Assembly (NCBI RefSeq): GCF_028735875.1
Contig: NZ_CP117834.1
Coordinates: forward strand, 3,398,001 to 3,462,000
Origin: Shouchella hunanensis
Lineage (GTDB): Bacteria; Bacillota; Bacilli; Bacillales; Bacillaceae_D
Direction of reading: 5' to 3'
DNA length: 64,000 bases
A model generated the notes under the pieces. It saw only the letters and a list, made by a program, of their open reading frames with translations. It searched no databases and was not told where the DNA came from. Position numbers and translations under genes: made by a program. Positions within the stretch are counted from its first letter, which is position 1. Each line of letters begins with the position of its first letter. Shown here piece after piece: positions 33,647 through 43,211 of this stretch.

Positions 33647-35560
33647 ATGAAGAAACTACTTTCACTGGTGATTGTATCGGTCATGGTTTCCCTCTATCCT
33701 TCTATAGGATATGCGGAAAGTCTATCGACACCTTCTGGTATACCGACAGCTGACATTGAAGAAACCGTTGATTCGATTATGGAGGCTTACATTGAAGAAG
33801 ACGTACCAGGAGCCTCTGTTTCGATTGTGCAAAATGGGGAGATTGTTTTTCAAAAAGGGTATGGGTTAGCCAATAGAGAGAAGGAACAACTGGTTCATCC
33901 TGAAACCACGTATATGGAAGCAGGTTCGGTATCTAAATTATTTACGTGGACTGCCATCATGCAATTGGTGGAAGAGGGGCAACTCACTCTTGATACCGAT
34001 GTTCGACCGTATTTAAAGGGAGGGGAGTCAGCGCTCACCTATGATGAACCGATCACAGTGGCTCATTTGATGACCCATACAGCGGGATTTGAAGAACGAG
34101 TAGAGGATTTGACGGTTTACGATCCTGATCATCTAGTTGAATTGGAAGACTACTTAGCACCGGAAAGACAGCCGAAGCAACTGTATCCCCCTGGAGATGT
34201 GGTGGCTTACTCCAATTTTAGTACGAATCTTGCAGGTTATGTGGTTGAGGAATTGACAGGTATGGCTTTTGCTGATTATGTGGAGCAATTGATTTTAACG
34301 CCTTTAGAAATGGAGCACTCCACATTTGATGTGCGCTATGATCGCATTCCTGGTTTAATGGACGAGAAGGCAGTTGGATACACGAAAAAAGGTACGGAAT
34401 GGGTCGCTAAACCAACTTCTTATATTAATGATAATCCGGCTGGTGGTTTGACGACGACGACAAATGACCTTGCTCATTTTATGATTGCACACTTAAATAC
34501 AGAGCAATCTGGCTCGTACGTATTGTTTAACGACCCACAAACATTGGATACGATGCACCGGACACTATACACGCCCCATCCTGATATGGCAGGAAATGCA
34601 CACGGGTTTTGGGAGCGTCAAGCAGGGGATTATCGTGTCTTAGAGCATGGTGGAAATACAGATGCGTTTAGCGCACTTCTTTCCATCGTACCTGATGAAC
34701 AGTTTGGCATTGCCGTTATGACAAATATGGATGGTGAGATGGCAGGTGCGAGAAGAGAACTAACGGATGTTTTAATTGGGAAGTCGACAGAAACGCCAGA
34801 AGCGACAGATGATGTGAATCATAGTGAAGCAGTAGAGGGTCGCTACCGGTCTGCACGCTCTGTTGAAACAGGGCCAATGAAAATCATGCCTTTTCTCTCT
34901 GATGGTGACTCTGTTATTTCTGCTAATCAAGAGGGTGGGATTACGTTATCCATTGCTGCTCTCGGCGTAGAACTAGACTATGTGGAAACGGCTCCATACT
35001 TGTTTGAAAAAGTGACAGAAGAATCGTCTTTACTTGATAACGCTGGAATGAATACGGATCACTTATTCTTTAAAACGAACGATGCCGGTGAGGTGGAGCA
35101 ATTATCGTATGGCGTCATTGCAGATGAATTACCGATATCGTGGCTAGCGTCACCTTATGTCGCTTATGGAATAGTAGGAGGCGCTGCACTGTTTTCACTT
35201 GTTGGTCTTGTATGGGGAATGGTTGGCTTTATCCGAAAAAGAAGGCACCAAACCCTCATCACTTCTTTGCATAGAGGGGTAATAGCGTGGTCTTTCGTTG
35301 GCGTTCTGACTCTTGGTCTTTTTGGCACCATTGTTGTTCAATTGGCAAGCAATCCGTTTCAGCCTTGGTCTAATTTCACCTTCTACGTAATCGGATTTTG
35401 GCTCCTTCTATTCGCCTTTCTCGCGGTGCTTTATCCAATTGTAAAAGGGTGGCGTAAGCAAAAAGGCTTCTACTTAATAAAGGCTTTCGTTGTGCTACTA
35501 GGCTGTTTATTGGCCAGTTTGTTTTCCTTGTTATTCTTTCTTAACTTTCTCTATCTCTAA
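33647..35560 (+). CDS. Beta-lactamase-fold serine hydrolase with C-terminal membrane domain, paralogue 2
   Basis: A 637-residue paralogue of the 26285-28132 gene with the same layout: signal peptide, hydrolase domain, about five membrane helices from residue 505 on. The nucleophile motif is SVSK (AGSVSKLFTW), the second motif is YSN (VAYSNFSTNLAGYV), and HGGNTD replaces KTG. The N-terminal stretch STPSGIPTADIEETVDS parallels STPSGIPLEEVEDVVDQ of the other copy. Probably a cell-surface peptidase or esterase. Confidence 0.86.
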   Translation: MKKLLSLVIVSVMVSLYPSIGYAESLSTPSGIPTADIEETVDSIMEAYIEEDVPGASVSIVQNGEIVFQKGYGLANREKEQLVHPETTYMEAGSVSKLFTWTAIMQLVEEGQLTLDTDVRPYLKGGESALTYDEPITVAHLMTHTAGFEERVEDLTVYDPDHLVELEDYLAPERQPKQLYPPGDVVAYSNFSTNLAGYVVEELTGMAFADYVEQLILTPLEMEHSTFDVRYDRIPGLMDEKAVGYTKKGTEWVAKPTSYINDNPAGGLTTTTNDLAHFMIAHLNTEQSGSYVLFNDPQTLDTMHRTLYTPHPDMAGNAHGFWERQAGDYRVLEHGGNTDAFSALLSIVPDEQFGIAVMTNMDGEMAGARRELTDVLIGKSTETPEATDDVNHSEAVEGRYRSARSVETGPMKIMPFLSDGDSVISANQEGGITLSIAALGVELDYVETAPYLFEKVTEESSLLDNAGMNTDHLFFKTNDAGEVEQLSYGVIADELPISWLASPYVAYGIVGGAALFSLVGLVWGMVGFIRKRRHQTLITSLHRGVIAWSFVGVLTLGLFGTIVVQLASNPFQPWSNFTFYVIGFWLLLFAFLAVLYPIVKGWRKQKGFYLIKAFVVLLGCLLASLFSLLFFLNFLYL

Positions 35561-35565
35561 AGGAT

Positions 35566-35825
35566 AAAGAGGCTGGGACAAAAGTAGATAGACAGACCAA
35601 AATGACGAACATTCCTGAAAATAGGAACGTTCGTCGTTTGTTTTATATGAAAATTAGCAGAAGGAGAATCCGAAGACTCCTGGGGGATCAGCACGTGTCT
35701 GAAGACTCTGAAGTGGCGGTTTTCCACGGAGGAGGCTGAGGCCGTGTCCCCGGAAAGCGAAGGATTCTCCTGTAGACTATTCGTCTTTTCAAATACTACT
35801 TTTAGTTATGTCTCGGCCTCTTTTT
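35566..35825. repeat. Nested inverted-repeat intergenic element (about 260 bp)
   Basis: The ends are near-inverse (AAAGAGGCTGGGACA at 35566 and TGTCTCGGCCTCTTT at 35809). Inside lie a hairpin GACGAAC..TTCCT/AGGAA..GTTCGTC (35602-35634) and a wide pair AGGAGAATCC (35663) and GGATTCTCCT (35762). GC content is above the surroundings. It carries no open frame. The end sequence and the middle (CTCCTGGGGGATCAGCACG) recall dispersed repeats common in Bacillaceae genomes. It may act as a terminator for both converging genes. Confidence 0.7.
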
Positions 35826-35832
35826 AATGACG

Positions 35833-36282
35833 TTAAACGAGTCGATTCAAAAAGCTACTTGCATCGCTATTGAATTTCCACGTCATCCCGAACTTGTCTA
35901 TCAGCATACCGAAACTAGATGACCAAGGAACAGAAGAAATCGGCATTAGGATCGTCCCACCTTTTGAGAGCTTCTCAAAATAACGTTTATTCGTTTCGTC
36001 GTCTCCATCAATCATGCTTATGATGACGTTGGTTCCTCTTGTTACGTCGCCTATGACGCTTTGCATAGAAGGGAGTACGTCAGAGATCATCAGGATCTTA
36101 TCGGAAAACGCGATTTGAGATTCCATAATCATCGCCTGTTCTTCACCACTAAGTGGAGCAGAAGGGTCTTGCGGGATAGAACCAAAGTTCACCTTCTTAA
36201 CGGTTCCTTGTAATGCATCTTGATAAAAATCGAGTGCCTCTTGTGCTTGCCCACTAAATTGTAAATATGCGATTGCGTTCAT
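35833..36282 (-). CDS. PhnB-like VOC protein
   Basis: A 149-residue member of the PhnB/YjdN branch of the VOC fold: start MNAIAYLQFSGQAQEALDFY, middle KILMISDVLP, end SSFGMLIDKFGMTWKFN. These lack a known reaction. The frame extends 18 codons upstream, but ATG 36282 has GAGGAGG before it. It is divergent from a WYL regulator 80 bp away that probably controls it. Confidence 0.86.
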   Translation of the reverse strand: MNAIAYLQFSGQAQEALDFYQDALQGTVKKVNFGSIPQDPSAPLSGEEQAMIMESQIAFSDKILMISDVLPSMQSVIGDVTRGTNVIISMIDGDDETNKRYFEKLSKGGTILMPISSVPWSSSFGMLIDKFGMTWKFNSDASSFLNRLV

Positions 36283-36362
36283 TTTGTCTAACCTCCTCAT
36301 TGGTCTATTCGTAGTATACTGGACAATAGGTGACAACTGTCTGTCGTATATAGGAGGGCGTT

Positions 36363-37283
36363 ATGCAAAAAGTTGAAAGACTTCTTTCCATCATCATGAT
36401 TCTGTTAAAAAAAGAGGTCGTGTCTGCATCAGAATTTAGTCAGCTCTTTCAAGTGACAAAACGTACGATTCAACGGGATGTGGAAACATTGAGTTATGCA
36501 AACATACCCATTTATGCAAAGCATGGCCCGAGTGGAGGGTATGCGCTAATGGAAGAATACAAATTTGATAAGCGGTTGGTGAATCAGAAAGACATTGAAC
36601 ATATCTTAGTGGCGTTAGATGGGTTTGAACAATTGACAACGAACAGCGCTATCCAGTTGACGATTCAGAAAATAAAGGGCATGAGTCCAACGAATCTAGC
36701 TTCAAAGATGGATGTGACGTTTTATCAGTCGATTGGGAGAAGTGAAACAAACGAAGAGCTGTCTTATTGGATGAAGGCGATTGATCACCATTGGTTACTA
36801 GCGTTTGATTATGTGGATCAACAAGGGCGAATCACCCATAGGCTCGTTGAACCGTATAAGGTTCAACTGAGGGAGATGCACTGGTATGTCGTGGGCTTTT
36901 GCCTAGAGCGTAATGATTTTCGAACATTTAAATTAACGAGAATAACAGATATGGAGAAGAAGGGCTTCTTTACCCCTAAAACGGAACAAGAAGTGACTCG
37001 AAATCAACAAATGACTAAGAAAGACCCTGTAAAACCTACTGTGGCGAATGTCGAAATTGAGATTGATATTGGTGTTCGAGATCAGTTCATTGAACGGTTT
37101 GGAAGAGAAGCTGTTGTGAAGAAGACAAAAAGAACGTGCATGGCGACCATTTCATTACCTGAGAACACATACGCGTATCAGTTTCTTGCGGGATTTGGGA
37201 ACAGGATAAAAATCATTGGTCCTACCAGTTATCGTAATGGCTACACGTCTTTTTTAAGAGAAGCGTTAGCATTGTATGAATGA
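36363..37283 (+). CDS. WYL-domain transcriptional regulator (YafY-like)
   Basis: A 306-residue regulator with an N-terminal DeoR-type helix-turn-helix (FSQLFQVTKRTIQRDVETLS, about 22-41). A WYL ligand domain follows at about 135-215 (HHWLLAFDYVDQQGRITH, MHWYVVGFC), then a C-terminal WCX segment. YafY-type proteins are commonly divergent from PhnB/VOC genes, as here. The inducer is unknown. Confidence 0.9.
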   Translation: MQKVERLLSIIMILLKKEVVSASEFSQLFQVTKRTIQRDVETLSYANIPIYAKHGPSGGYALMEEYKFDKRLVNQKDIEHILVALDGFEQLTTNSAIQLTIQKIKGMSPTNLASKMDVTFYQSIGRSETNEELSYWMKAIDHHWLLAFDYVDQQGRITHRLVEPYKVQLREMHWYVVGFCLERNDFRTFKLTRITDMEKKGFFTPKTEQEVTRNQQMTKKDPVKPTVANVEIEIDIGVRDQFIERFGREAVVKKTKRTCMATISLPENTYAYQFLAGFGNRIKIIGPTSYRNGYTSFLREALALYE

Positions 37284-37290
37284 GAGCTGT

Positions 37291-37863
37291 TTATTCGTAA
37301 TTAAGAAGCCGTCCATTGTCATGCCATTGGCCATATTGTTTGTTTTCTTTTGTATTCGTTATAAATTTGTCTAACCTCTTTTCAAATAAAGCACGATCCT
37401 TTTTATAGCTCTGAATCGTGTCTATTCGAATTCTGTTGTAAAGCTCAGGGAAGTGATTGAAATGGCGGTAGACGTCTTCGTCTGACATGATTTGTTTCTT
37501 AATTTCTTCGTCTATGGTAAAGGAGCTAAGGTTCATGTCAGGTAGAATTCGGAGTCCTTCTTCTTTCATTAGACCTAATGTTTGTAGGCGTCTTACTCTC
37601 TCTTTGTTTAATTCTGTCCAATGGCTGTTCTTCTTTCTAGGAGAGAGCCTTTGGGCTAATTGAGTGTAAGAGACTTTTTTCTTGATGCCGTCAATCCAAC
37701 CAAAACATAGTGCTTCTTCCACTGCATCTAAATAATAAATCGTTTGCGGCTGTTCAGTCATACTTACAATAATCCAACAGGAAGTGTCAACTGTTGACTG
37801 TTGAACGAACCAATTTCTTAATTCTTGTCTCGTTTTTAACGGAAGTACGTTTTTTAATTCCAT
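37291..37863 (-). CDS. YdeI/OmpD-associated-family protein
   Basis: A 190-residue protein of the YdeI/OmdA family: LRNWFVQQSTVDTSCWIIV, the hallmark VEEALCFGWIDGIKKKV, QRLSPRKKNSHWTELNKERV and the C-terminal helical part. The family is linked to bacteriocin tolerance in some annotations, but its biochemical role is unknown. Convergent with the WYL regulator, from which it is only 7 bases away. Confidence 0.85.
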   Translation of the reverse strand: MELKNVLPLKTRQELRNWFVQQSTVDTSCWIIVSMTEQPQTIYYLDAVEEALCFGWIDGIKKKVSYTQLAQRLSPRKKNSHWTELNKERVRRLQTLGLMKEEGLRILPDMNLSSFTIDEEIKKQIMSDEDVYRHFNHFPELYNRIRIDTIQSYKKDRALFEKRLDKFITNTKENKQYGQWHDNGRLLNYE

Positions 37864-37959
37864 CGTTTATCAGCCTCCTCTTTTTGTCTGAAATAGTGTG
37901 GTCTATCATCGTTCTTTCCTTTACGTTGTGAAAAGCTATGGACCTATTGCCCATAGCCT

Positions 37960-38673
37960 TCATACAGGTTCATTTAATTCTAAACGATTAATCGTTTGTA
38001 TAGATACGCATGCGATGATCAACCCAATGAATGCTAGCGCTAATGGGATGTAAAAGATGTTAATTAAAGAGAATTGGGGTCCTAAAGAAGAACTTGTAAC
38101 GATCACGATTAGAACCGCGGAAAGGATGGTAGCAGGCGTTGAAAAATGACGCATCCCAAAGTAAAGAGGAACGAGAGACGTACCAGCTGCTGCTACGTTA
38201 AAACCAATTAAACGTAGTAATTCTTGTAAAAGTTGTTCCTGAGTAACGTGTAAGTTGGCAGAAAAGCCAATGAACGCATTGAGTCCAGTAAAGCTCGCTA
38301 CAATAAACAGCGTCGAAAGTGTCATCATTATGAAGGTTAAGCTAAAAATAAGAACAAGTTTGGCGGCTATTAGTTTCTTTCGGTTGATTGGGTACGAGAA
38401 TAAAACGAGACTGGTTCGATGTTTAAATTCATCAATGACGATCTTAGTGATAAGAACGGATGCAAAGATAATAAATGTTCCTCTAATTAACACGCCGGTG
38501 AACATAAAAAATTCATCACTTGTTTGGAAAATAACGTCGTTTTCAAGTTTTTCAATAACAGTGAAGAAATAGAGCATGGCAAGAATACTTGCATTCGCAA
38601 TGAGCGTTCCTTTTATATACCAACCGATTTTATGTTTTTTCAATTCAAGCTTTATTAAACGATACATTAACAA
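37960..38673 (-). CDS. ABC-2 type permease (YcbO/BcrB-like)
   Basis: A 237-residue permease with six predicted helices: LIKLELKKHKIGWYIKGTLI at the start and VIDEFKHRTSLVLFSYPINR in the coupling region. It belongs to the lantibiotic/bacitracin-type ABC-2 permeases. Nine bases separate it from the ATPase gene. The order regulator-kinase-ATPase-permease equals B. subtilis ycbLMNO. The likely role is export or detoxification of an antibiotic peptide sensed by the kinase. The third codon ATG is an alternative start. Confidence 0.85.
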   Translation of the reverse strand: MLMYRLIKLELKKHKIGWYIKGTLIANASILAMLYFFTVIEKLENDVIFQTSDEFFMFTGVLIRGTFIIFASVLITKIVIDEFKHRTSLVLFSYPINRKKLIAAKLVLIFSLTFIMMTLSTLFIVASFTGLNAFIGFSANLHVTQEQLLQELLRLIGFNVAAAGTSLVPLYFGMRHFSTPATILSAVLIVIVTSSSLGPQFSLINIFYIPLALAFIGLIIACVSIQTINRLELNEPV

Positions 38674-38681
38674 TTCCTCCT

Positions 38682-39605
38682 TTATTGGTCATTTTTACGT
38701 AAACCGATTTTTTTAATAAAATACTCTTCTAATGTCGTTTGCTTTGTTTGGATAGAATGAATCTCGATGTCTTCTAGTATTAACGCTTTTGAAATTCGGG
38801 CATGAGAAACCTCTGTTGAAAAAATACGAATCGCTTGATTCTCAACGATTTTAAAGTTTGTTATGTTTAGTTGATCATGTAAGAGAACCGCTGCTTTTTT
38901 AGGAGAGCTTGTGACGAGCTCGATGTATTCGGTATTCTGTTGCTTTAATAAATCCATTGATGTTTCTTCTATTAATTTTCCGTCTTTAATCATACCGATC
39001 GTGTCCGCAATTTGTTCGATTTCACCAATGATATGACTTGAAATAAATAGGGTCATGCCATATTCTTTGTTCAGTTTTTTAAACAATCTTCTCATGGATT
39101 GAATCCCCTCAGGGTCAAGGCCGTTAATGGGTTCATCAAGGATGACGAATTCCGGTTTTGTGAGGATGGATCTTGCGACGCATAGGCGCTGTCTCATACC
39201 TAATGAAAATTGATGAGGTCGTTTATGCGCATCTCTAGAAAGCTCTACCCACTCTAACACATCGGAAATCGTTTGTTTGTCGTGATAGCCCATGTAGGCG
39301 CAGTGTAGCTCTAAATTCTCCCGAGCAGTCAATTTCTCATAAAAGATAGGGTATTCAATCATGCTCCCGATTCGTTGTAAGTAACGAAAGGAATCTTCTT
39401 TTATGGGGGAACCGAATAGCTCGATCTCGCCACTGGTTGGTTTAATCGCGTTTATAAGCAGCTTCATGATTGTTGATTTTCCTGCGCCATTAGGACCAAG
39501 AAAGCCGTAAATCTCACCTTTTTTAATAGTCAATGAAACGTCCGATACAACAGCATGTCCATCGTATCGTTTCGTAAGACCTCTCGTTTGAACAATATAG
39601 TCCAT
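38682..39605 (-). CDS. ABC transporter ATPase (YcbN/BcrA-like)
   Basis: A 307-residue ATPase. Walker A GPNGAGKS, Q-loop MIEYP, signature FSLGMRQR, Walker B FVILDEPINGLD and switch ISSHIIGEIEQ are present, followed by the C-terminal BcrA-type extension of about 80 residues. It partners the ABC-2 permease gene that follows. It is the same length as my recollection of B. subtilis YcbN. Confidence 0.92.
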   Translation of the reverse strand: MDYIVQTRGLTKRYDGHAVVSDVSLTIKKGEIYGFLGPNGAGKSTIMKLLINAIKPTSGEIELFGSPIKEDSFRYLQRIGSMIEYPIFYEKLTARENLELHCAYMGYHDKQTISDVLEWVELSRDAHKRPHQFSLGMRQRLCVARSILTKPEFVILDEPINGLDPEGIQSMRRLFKKLNKEYGMTLFISSHIIGEIEQIADTIGMIKDGKLIEETSMDLLKQQNTEYIELVTSSPKKAAVLLHDQLNITNFKIVENQAIRIFSTEVSHARISKALILEDIEIHSIQTKQTTLEEYFIKKIGLRKNDQ

Positions 39606-39698
39606 GTTGCGCCTCCTTTATTTCCTATACTCTTACTGTAACGGTTGACTATTTCTTTTCTCTATCGTAAACCTCACAAAAATCTCAAGAAAAAAAGA

Positions 39699-40637
39699 CT
39701 AGCCCTTCTCGCGTTTTAATTTGCAAATAAAGGACGTTTTCTCGTGAGGAATTGACGACACAGAGATGGTTCCTTGCATTTGTTCGATCAGTTTCTTTGT
39801 AATGGTTAACCCTAATCCACTTCCTTGAAAATCTTTATTCCTGGATTCCTCTAATGTATACATACGCTCAAAGATGTGTTGTTGATCGGACTCAGGAATG
39901 CCAATCCCTTGATCGTACACTTCAATCACAACAAAGTCCTCTTCCGCGTACACGTGTAATCCAATCACGTTTCCATCGGCTCCGTACCGAAGGGCATTTG
40001 ATACTAAATTGGCTAAAATTCGATGTAACGCTTCCTCGTTGCCGAGTGCAAAGACAGGTGAATCTGGTAAGTCAATATGAACGTCTAATCCTTTCGTTTC
40101 AATGAATTCATAAAACAGAAGAATGGAGCGTTTACAGATTTCCGTTAGATTGACGGCCTCTAATGGTAAATGCTTGTCTCCTGCTTCAAGCTTCGCTAAA
40201 TCAAAAAAAGAATCGATTAATGTGGTCATTTCATCTGTTTTCTCATGAATGTGAGAAAGAATACGTTCGCGCTCTTGGTTGGGCATGTCGACTTTTTCGT
40301 TAAGCATTTCAGCATACCCAGAGATAACAGTTAAAGGGGTTTTCAAGTCATGGGAAATATTGGAGAGCATGCGCTTCATTGATTGTTCTGTTCGAATAAA
40401 TTGACGAGCATGCTCTCGGTTTTGATCAATGAGTTTATTCATTGAAACAAGTAGCTCTGCGATTTGTTTATGGTCCGTTCCTATAAGCACAGGGCCGCTT
40501 GCTTGACCATGGACAATGTCGGTTAGCTGCTTCTTAATGGAACGCAGCTGTTTTTGAAGCGAACGTTTTAAGTACACTTGAAAACCAATCGTAAAAAGTA
40601 AAAGGGTAATGAGGAGTAAGAGAAAAGCAATCATCAA
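39699..40637 (-). CDS. Sensor histidine kinase with one membrane helix (YcbM-like)
   Basis: A 312-residue kinase with a single N-terminal helix (about 2-22) and almost no outside domain. A HAMP-like linker leads to the H box NISHDLKTPLTV, N box ALRYGADG, G1 DQGIGIPES and G2 GSGLGLTI. Such short kinases usually detect drugs in the membrane or through their ABC partner. Its start overlaps the response regulator stop as ATGA. Confidence 0.9.
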   Translation of the reverse strand: MMIAFLLLLITLLLFTIGFQVYLKRSLQKQLRSIKKQLTDIVHGQASGPVLIGTDHKQIAELLVSMNKLIDQNREHARQFIRTEQSMKRMLSNISHDLKTPLTVISGYAEMLNEKVDMPNQERERILSHIHEKTDEMTTLIDSFFDLAKLEAGDKHLPLEAVNLTEICKRSILLFYEFIETKGLDVHIDLPDSPVFALGNEEALHRILANLVSNALRYGADGNVIGLHVYAEEDFVVIEVYDQGIGIPESDQQHIFERMYTLEESRNKDFQGSGLGLTITKKLIEQMQGTISVSSIPHEKTSFICKLKREKG

Positions 40638-41332
40638 AATTCACCTAATTTATAGCCAATACCCCAGACGGTTTTAATGTACAGTGGCTTGGCTGGATCA
40701 TCTTCAATTTTTTCGCGCAGTCGGCTCATATGAACGTTAATGACATGATCGTCTCCATAATAGTGATCCTCCCAAACCGAATAATAAATTTGTTCTTTCG
40801 TCATCACTTTTTTAGGGTTTTCAATGAAGAGCTTTAATAGCTTCCATTCTTTTGAGGTGAGATGGATCACTTGATCTTTTTTCTTGACGATAAACGAATG
40901 AAGATCCATTTCAATCTCGTGGACACGTACAATTGCTGGAACGTCGGGTAGGAGGGTAGCATTTTTATACTGGGTCGTTCGACGAATGGCTGCTTTTACT
41001 CTTGCTAATAGCTCAATCATGGAAAAAGGCTTTGTGATGTAATCATCAGCGCCAAAACCTAGACCGACTGCTTTATCAGACTCACTGTTTTTTGCGGACA
41101 TAATAATGACAGGAACGTAACTCGTTTTTCTAAGGCTTAGTAGGAAATCCATTCCATTTAATTCAGGTAACATTAAATCAAGTAAGACTAAGTCATACGT
41201 ATCGGTTGCAAAGCGCTGAACGGCTTCCTGCCCGGTAAATGCAGGAACAACAGTAAAGCCTTCGTTTGTAAGATAGGTTTGAACCATTTCACTAATCGCT
41301 GCATCATCTTCTACAAGTAATAATGTATTCAT
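40634..41332 (-). CDS. OmpR-family response regulator (YcbL-like)
   Basis: A 232-residue regulator: acidic pocket LLVEDDAAIS, phospho-Asp in LVLLDLMLPELNG, switch lysine in DDYITKPFSM, and a C-terminal winged helix ending KTVWGIGYKLGEF. I start it at ATG 41332; the open frame runs 20 codons further but lacks the receiver N-terminus. First gene of the ycbLMNO-like operon. Confidence 0.9.
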   Translation of the reverse strand: MNTLLLVEDDAAISEMVQTYLTNEGFTVVPAFTGQEAVQRFATDTYDLVLLDLMLPELNGMDFLLSLRKTSYVPVIIMSAKNSESDKAVGLGFGADDYITKPFSMIELLARVKAAIRRTTQYKNATLLPDVPAIVRVHEIEMDLHSFIVKKKDQVIHLTSKEWKLLKLFIENPKKVMTKEQIYYSVWEDHYYGDDHVINVHMSRLREKIEDDPAKPLYIKTVWGIGYKLGEF

Positions 41333-41483
41333 TCTAGCACCGTCTTTCTCGTTATAAAGTATAGCTCTATACATTAAAACACATCTTAGCAAATTTTATC
41401 GTAAAGCTGTCGCTTTTGTCATAATCAGCTTTGAGGAGAATTGACAAAATCAAGAAAGATAATCATTAGGCCTTCTCACAGCG

Positions 41484-41492
41484 TGGTATAAT
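41484..41492 (+). promoter_or_regulatory. Extended -10 promoter element
   Basis: TGGTATAAT (TGn plus a perfect -10) lies 45 bp before the beta-helix lipoprotein start. No good -35 is visible, which extended -10 promoters do not need. Confidence 0.55.
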
Positions 41493-41537
41493 GAAACTAT
41501 AGTAGAGTAGTTTATTTCCAGAGAGGGACGAAATGAA

Positions 41538-42863
41538 TTGAAACAACAAGTTTTTTTTATAGGAGTCATCTTACTAGCAGGGATGTTTTTAGTAAGTTGT
41601 CAGAATCATTCTGATGAGCGTATTCTTTATGTTGCACCAGATGGTGATGATCGAAACCCTGGTACAATGGATCAGCCATTGGTGAGCCTACAGGTGGCAG
41701 CAGAAAAAGCGACAGCTGGTACGACTGTTTTCGTTCGAGAGGGGACGTATGTGGAACCTCTTCTCATACAGCATAGCGGAACAGAAAAAAAGCCAATACG
41801 TTTTGAAGCGTATCAAGGAGAAGATGTTTTCCTAAGCGGTAAGGGGTTGGAAGACGACTTGGATGATGTGGCTTTAATTGAAATCGATGGTCATAGCTAT
41901 ATTACGATTGATGGCTTTACAATCGGAGACGTCACGACAAACCATGTTGACAAAACGGTAATAGGTATTTTGATTACTGGTGCAAGTCAACATATTGAGA
42001 TCGTGAATAATACAATCCAAGGAGTCTCGACAACGGCTGTTGGAGGAAACGCTCATGGCATTGCCGTTTACGGAAATGAATCGATTACAGATATTCGGAT
42101 TAACCAAAATACGCTAACAGATCTAAGGTTAGGGTTAAGTGAGGCATTAGTCGTGAACGGAGATGTCAGTCATTTTACCATTAACGACAATCACGTTTAT
42201 GAAACAGATAACATTGGAATTGACGTGATTGGCTATGAAGGCATCGCCATAGATCAATCGAAAGACTATGCGCGTCATGGTATTATTCAAGGGAATGTTG
42301 TTCATCATAATTCTAGCTATGAGAATCCGAGTTATGAGAAGGATTATAGTGCTGGCGGAATTTATGTAGACGGTGGAAGTGATGTGTTGATACAAGGCAA
42401 TAGGGTTTATCAGAACGATATTGGTATAGAAGCGACGTCTGAACATAAAGGCAAGTATGCAAATCACATAGACATCCTGAACAACGTGGTCTTTGAGAAT
42501 AGCTATACTGGCATCGCCATAGGCGGGTATGATACAGAACGTGGAGGGACTACAAACACGGTTATTGCAGGAAATGTAGTGTCACATAACGATACAGTCG
42601 GGCTAGAGGGCGCACAACTTTTAGTGCAATACGATACGTTTTCAAACCGAATTGAACAGAATCAATTTAGTGCAAGCCAAACAGGTCTTTTTATTAGTAA
42701 CGAATACGATGAAAATGAAAACATGTTCTTTAGTGAAAATGAATATGTGATACAAGAAGATGTTAAGGCTAGGTGGCTGTGGGAGAATAAGGACGTGGAT
42801 TCACTGAAGGAATTCCAGCGCTTGACTGGGAGTGATCGTGGGGCTGTCTTTCGTGCTTTATAA
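41538..42863 (+). CDS. Right-handed beta-helix lipoprotein
   Basis: A 441-residue lipoprotein: signal MKQQVFFIGVILLAGM with lipobox VSC (C21), a DUF1565-like start (ILYVAPDGDDRNPGTMDQPL), then parallel beta-helix repeats with N-rich turns (IQGNVVHHNSS, IQGNRVYQND, IAGNVVSHND). This fold is that of polysaccharide lyases and surface adhesins. No lyase catalytic set could be assigned. Starts at TTG 41538; the nearby ATG is out of frame. Confidence 0.83.
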   Translation: MKQQVFFIGVILLAGMFLVSCQNHSDERILYVAPDGDDRNPGTMDQPLVSLQVAAEKATAGTTVFVREGTYVEPLLIQHSGTEKKPIRFEAYQGEDVFLSGKGLEDDLDDVALIEIDGHSYITIDGFTIGDVTTNHVDKTVIGILITGASQHIEIVNNTIQGVSTTAVGGNAHGIAVYGNESITDIRINQNTLTDLRLGLSEALVVNGDVSHFTINDNHVYETDNIGIDVIGYEGIAIDQSKDYARHGIIQGNVVHHNSSYENPSYEKDYSAGGIYVDGGSDVLIQGNRVYQNDIGIEATSEHKGKYANHIDILNNVVFENSYTGIAIGGYDTERGGTTNTVIAGNVVSHNDTVGLEGAQLLVQYDTFSNRIEQNQFSASQTGLFISNEYDENENMFFSENEYVIQEDVKARWLWENKDVDSLKEFQRLTGSDRGAVFRAL

Positions 42864-42903
42864 AGGCGATGGATACACCACAGGTGACGAATAAGTAAGT
42901 ACG

Positions 42904-42936
42904 AAAAAAGGCTATGAATGCATAGCCTCTTTTTCG
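42904..42936. terminator. Bidirectional terminator
   Basis: AAAAAGGCTATG and CATAGCCT(C)TTTTT around AATG-type loop bases, between convergent genes ending at 42863 and 42945. Confidence 0.75.
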
Positions 42937-42944
42937 TAGTACGA

Positions 42945-43211
42945 TTAGTTTTGACGATGCCCATCGTCTAAATGCTTGGTTTCTCGTCTTTCTTTTTTTA
43001 TAAAAAAGTAAGCCCAGTATAATGATCCAATAAATCCTGGCAAGGCTGCTACAAAAAATGCGCCTAAATACGTTATGGATTCAAATAATTGATCGTGCCA
43101 AATCAATCGCGATAGATAGAGCAGACCCACTCCAGTAATACCAGTTAGAACAGAGCCACCTATAGCAAATAGAATGAATACAACGGTTATGTGTCGTTTG
43201 CTCGTTTTCAT
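42945..43211 (-). CDS. Small membrane protein, 88 aa
   Basis: An 88-residue protein with two membrane helices (about 9-32 and 45-70) and a charged tail (KKERRETKHLDDGHRQN). I start it at ATG 43211, with GGAAGAG before it; the frame continues 27 codons upstream without a site. Function unknown. Confidence 0.65.
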   Translation of the reverse strand: MKTSKRHITVVFILFAIGGSVLTGITGVGLLYLSRLIWHDQLFESITYLGAFFVAALPGFIGSLYWAYFFIKKERRETKHLDDGHRQN

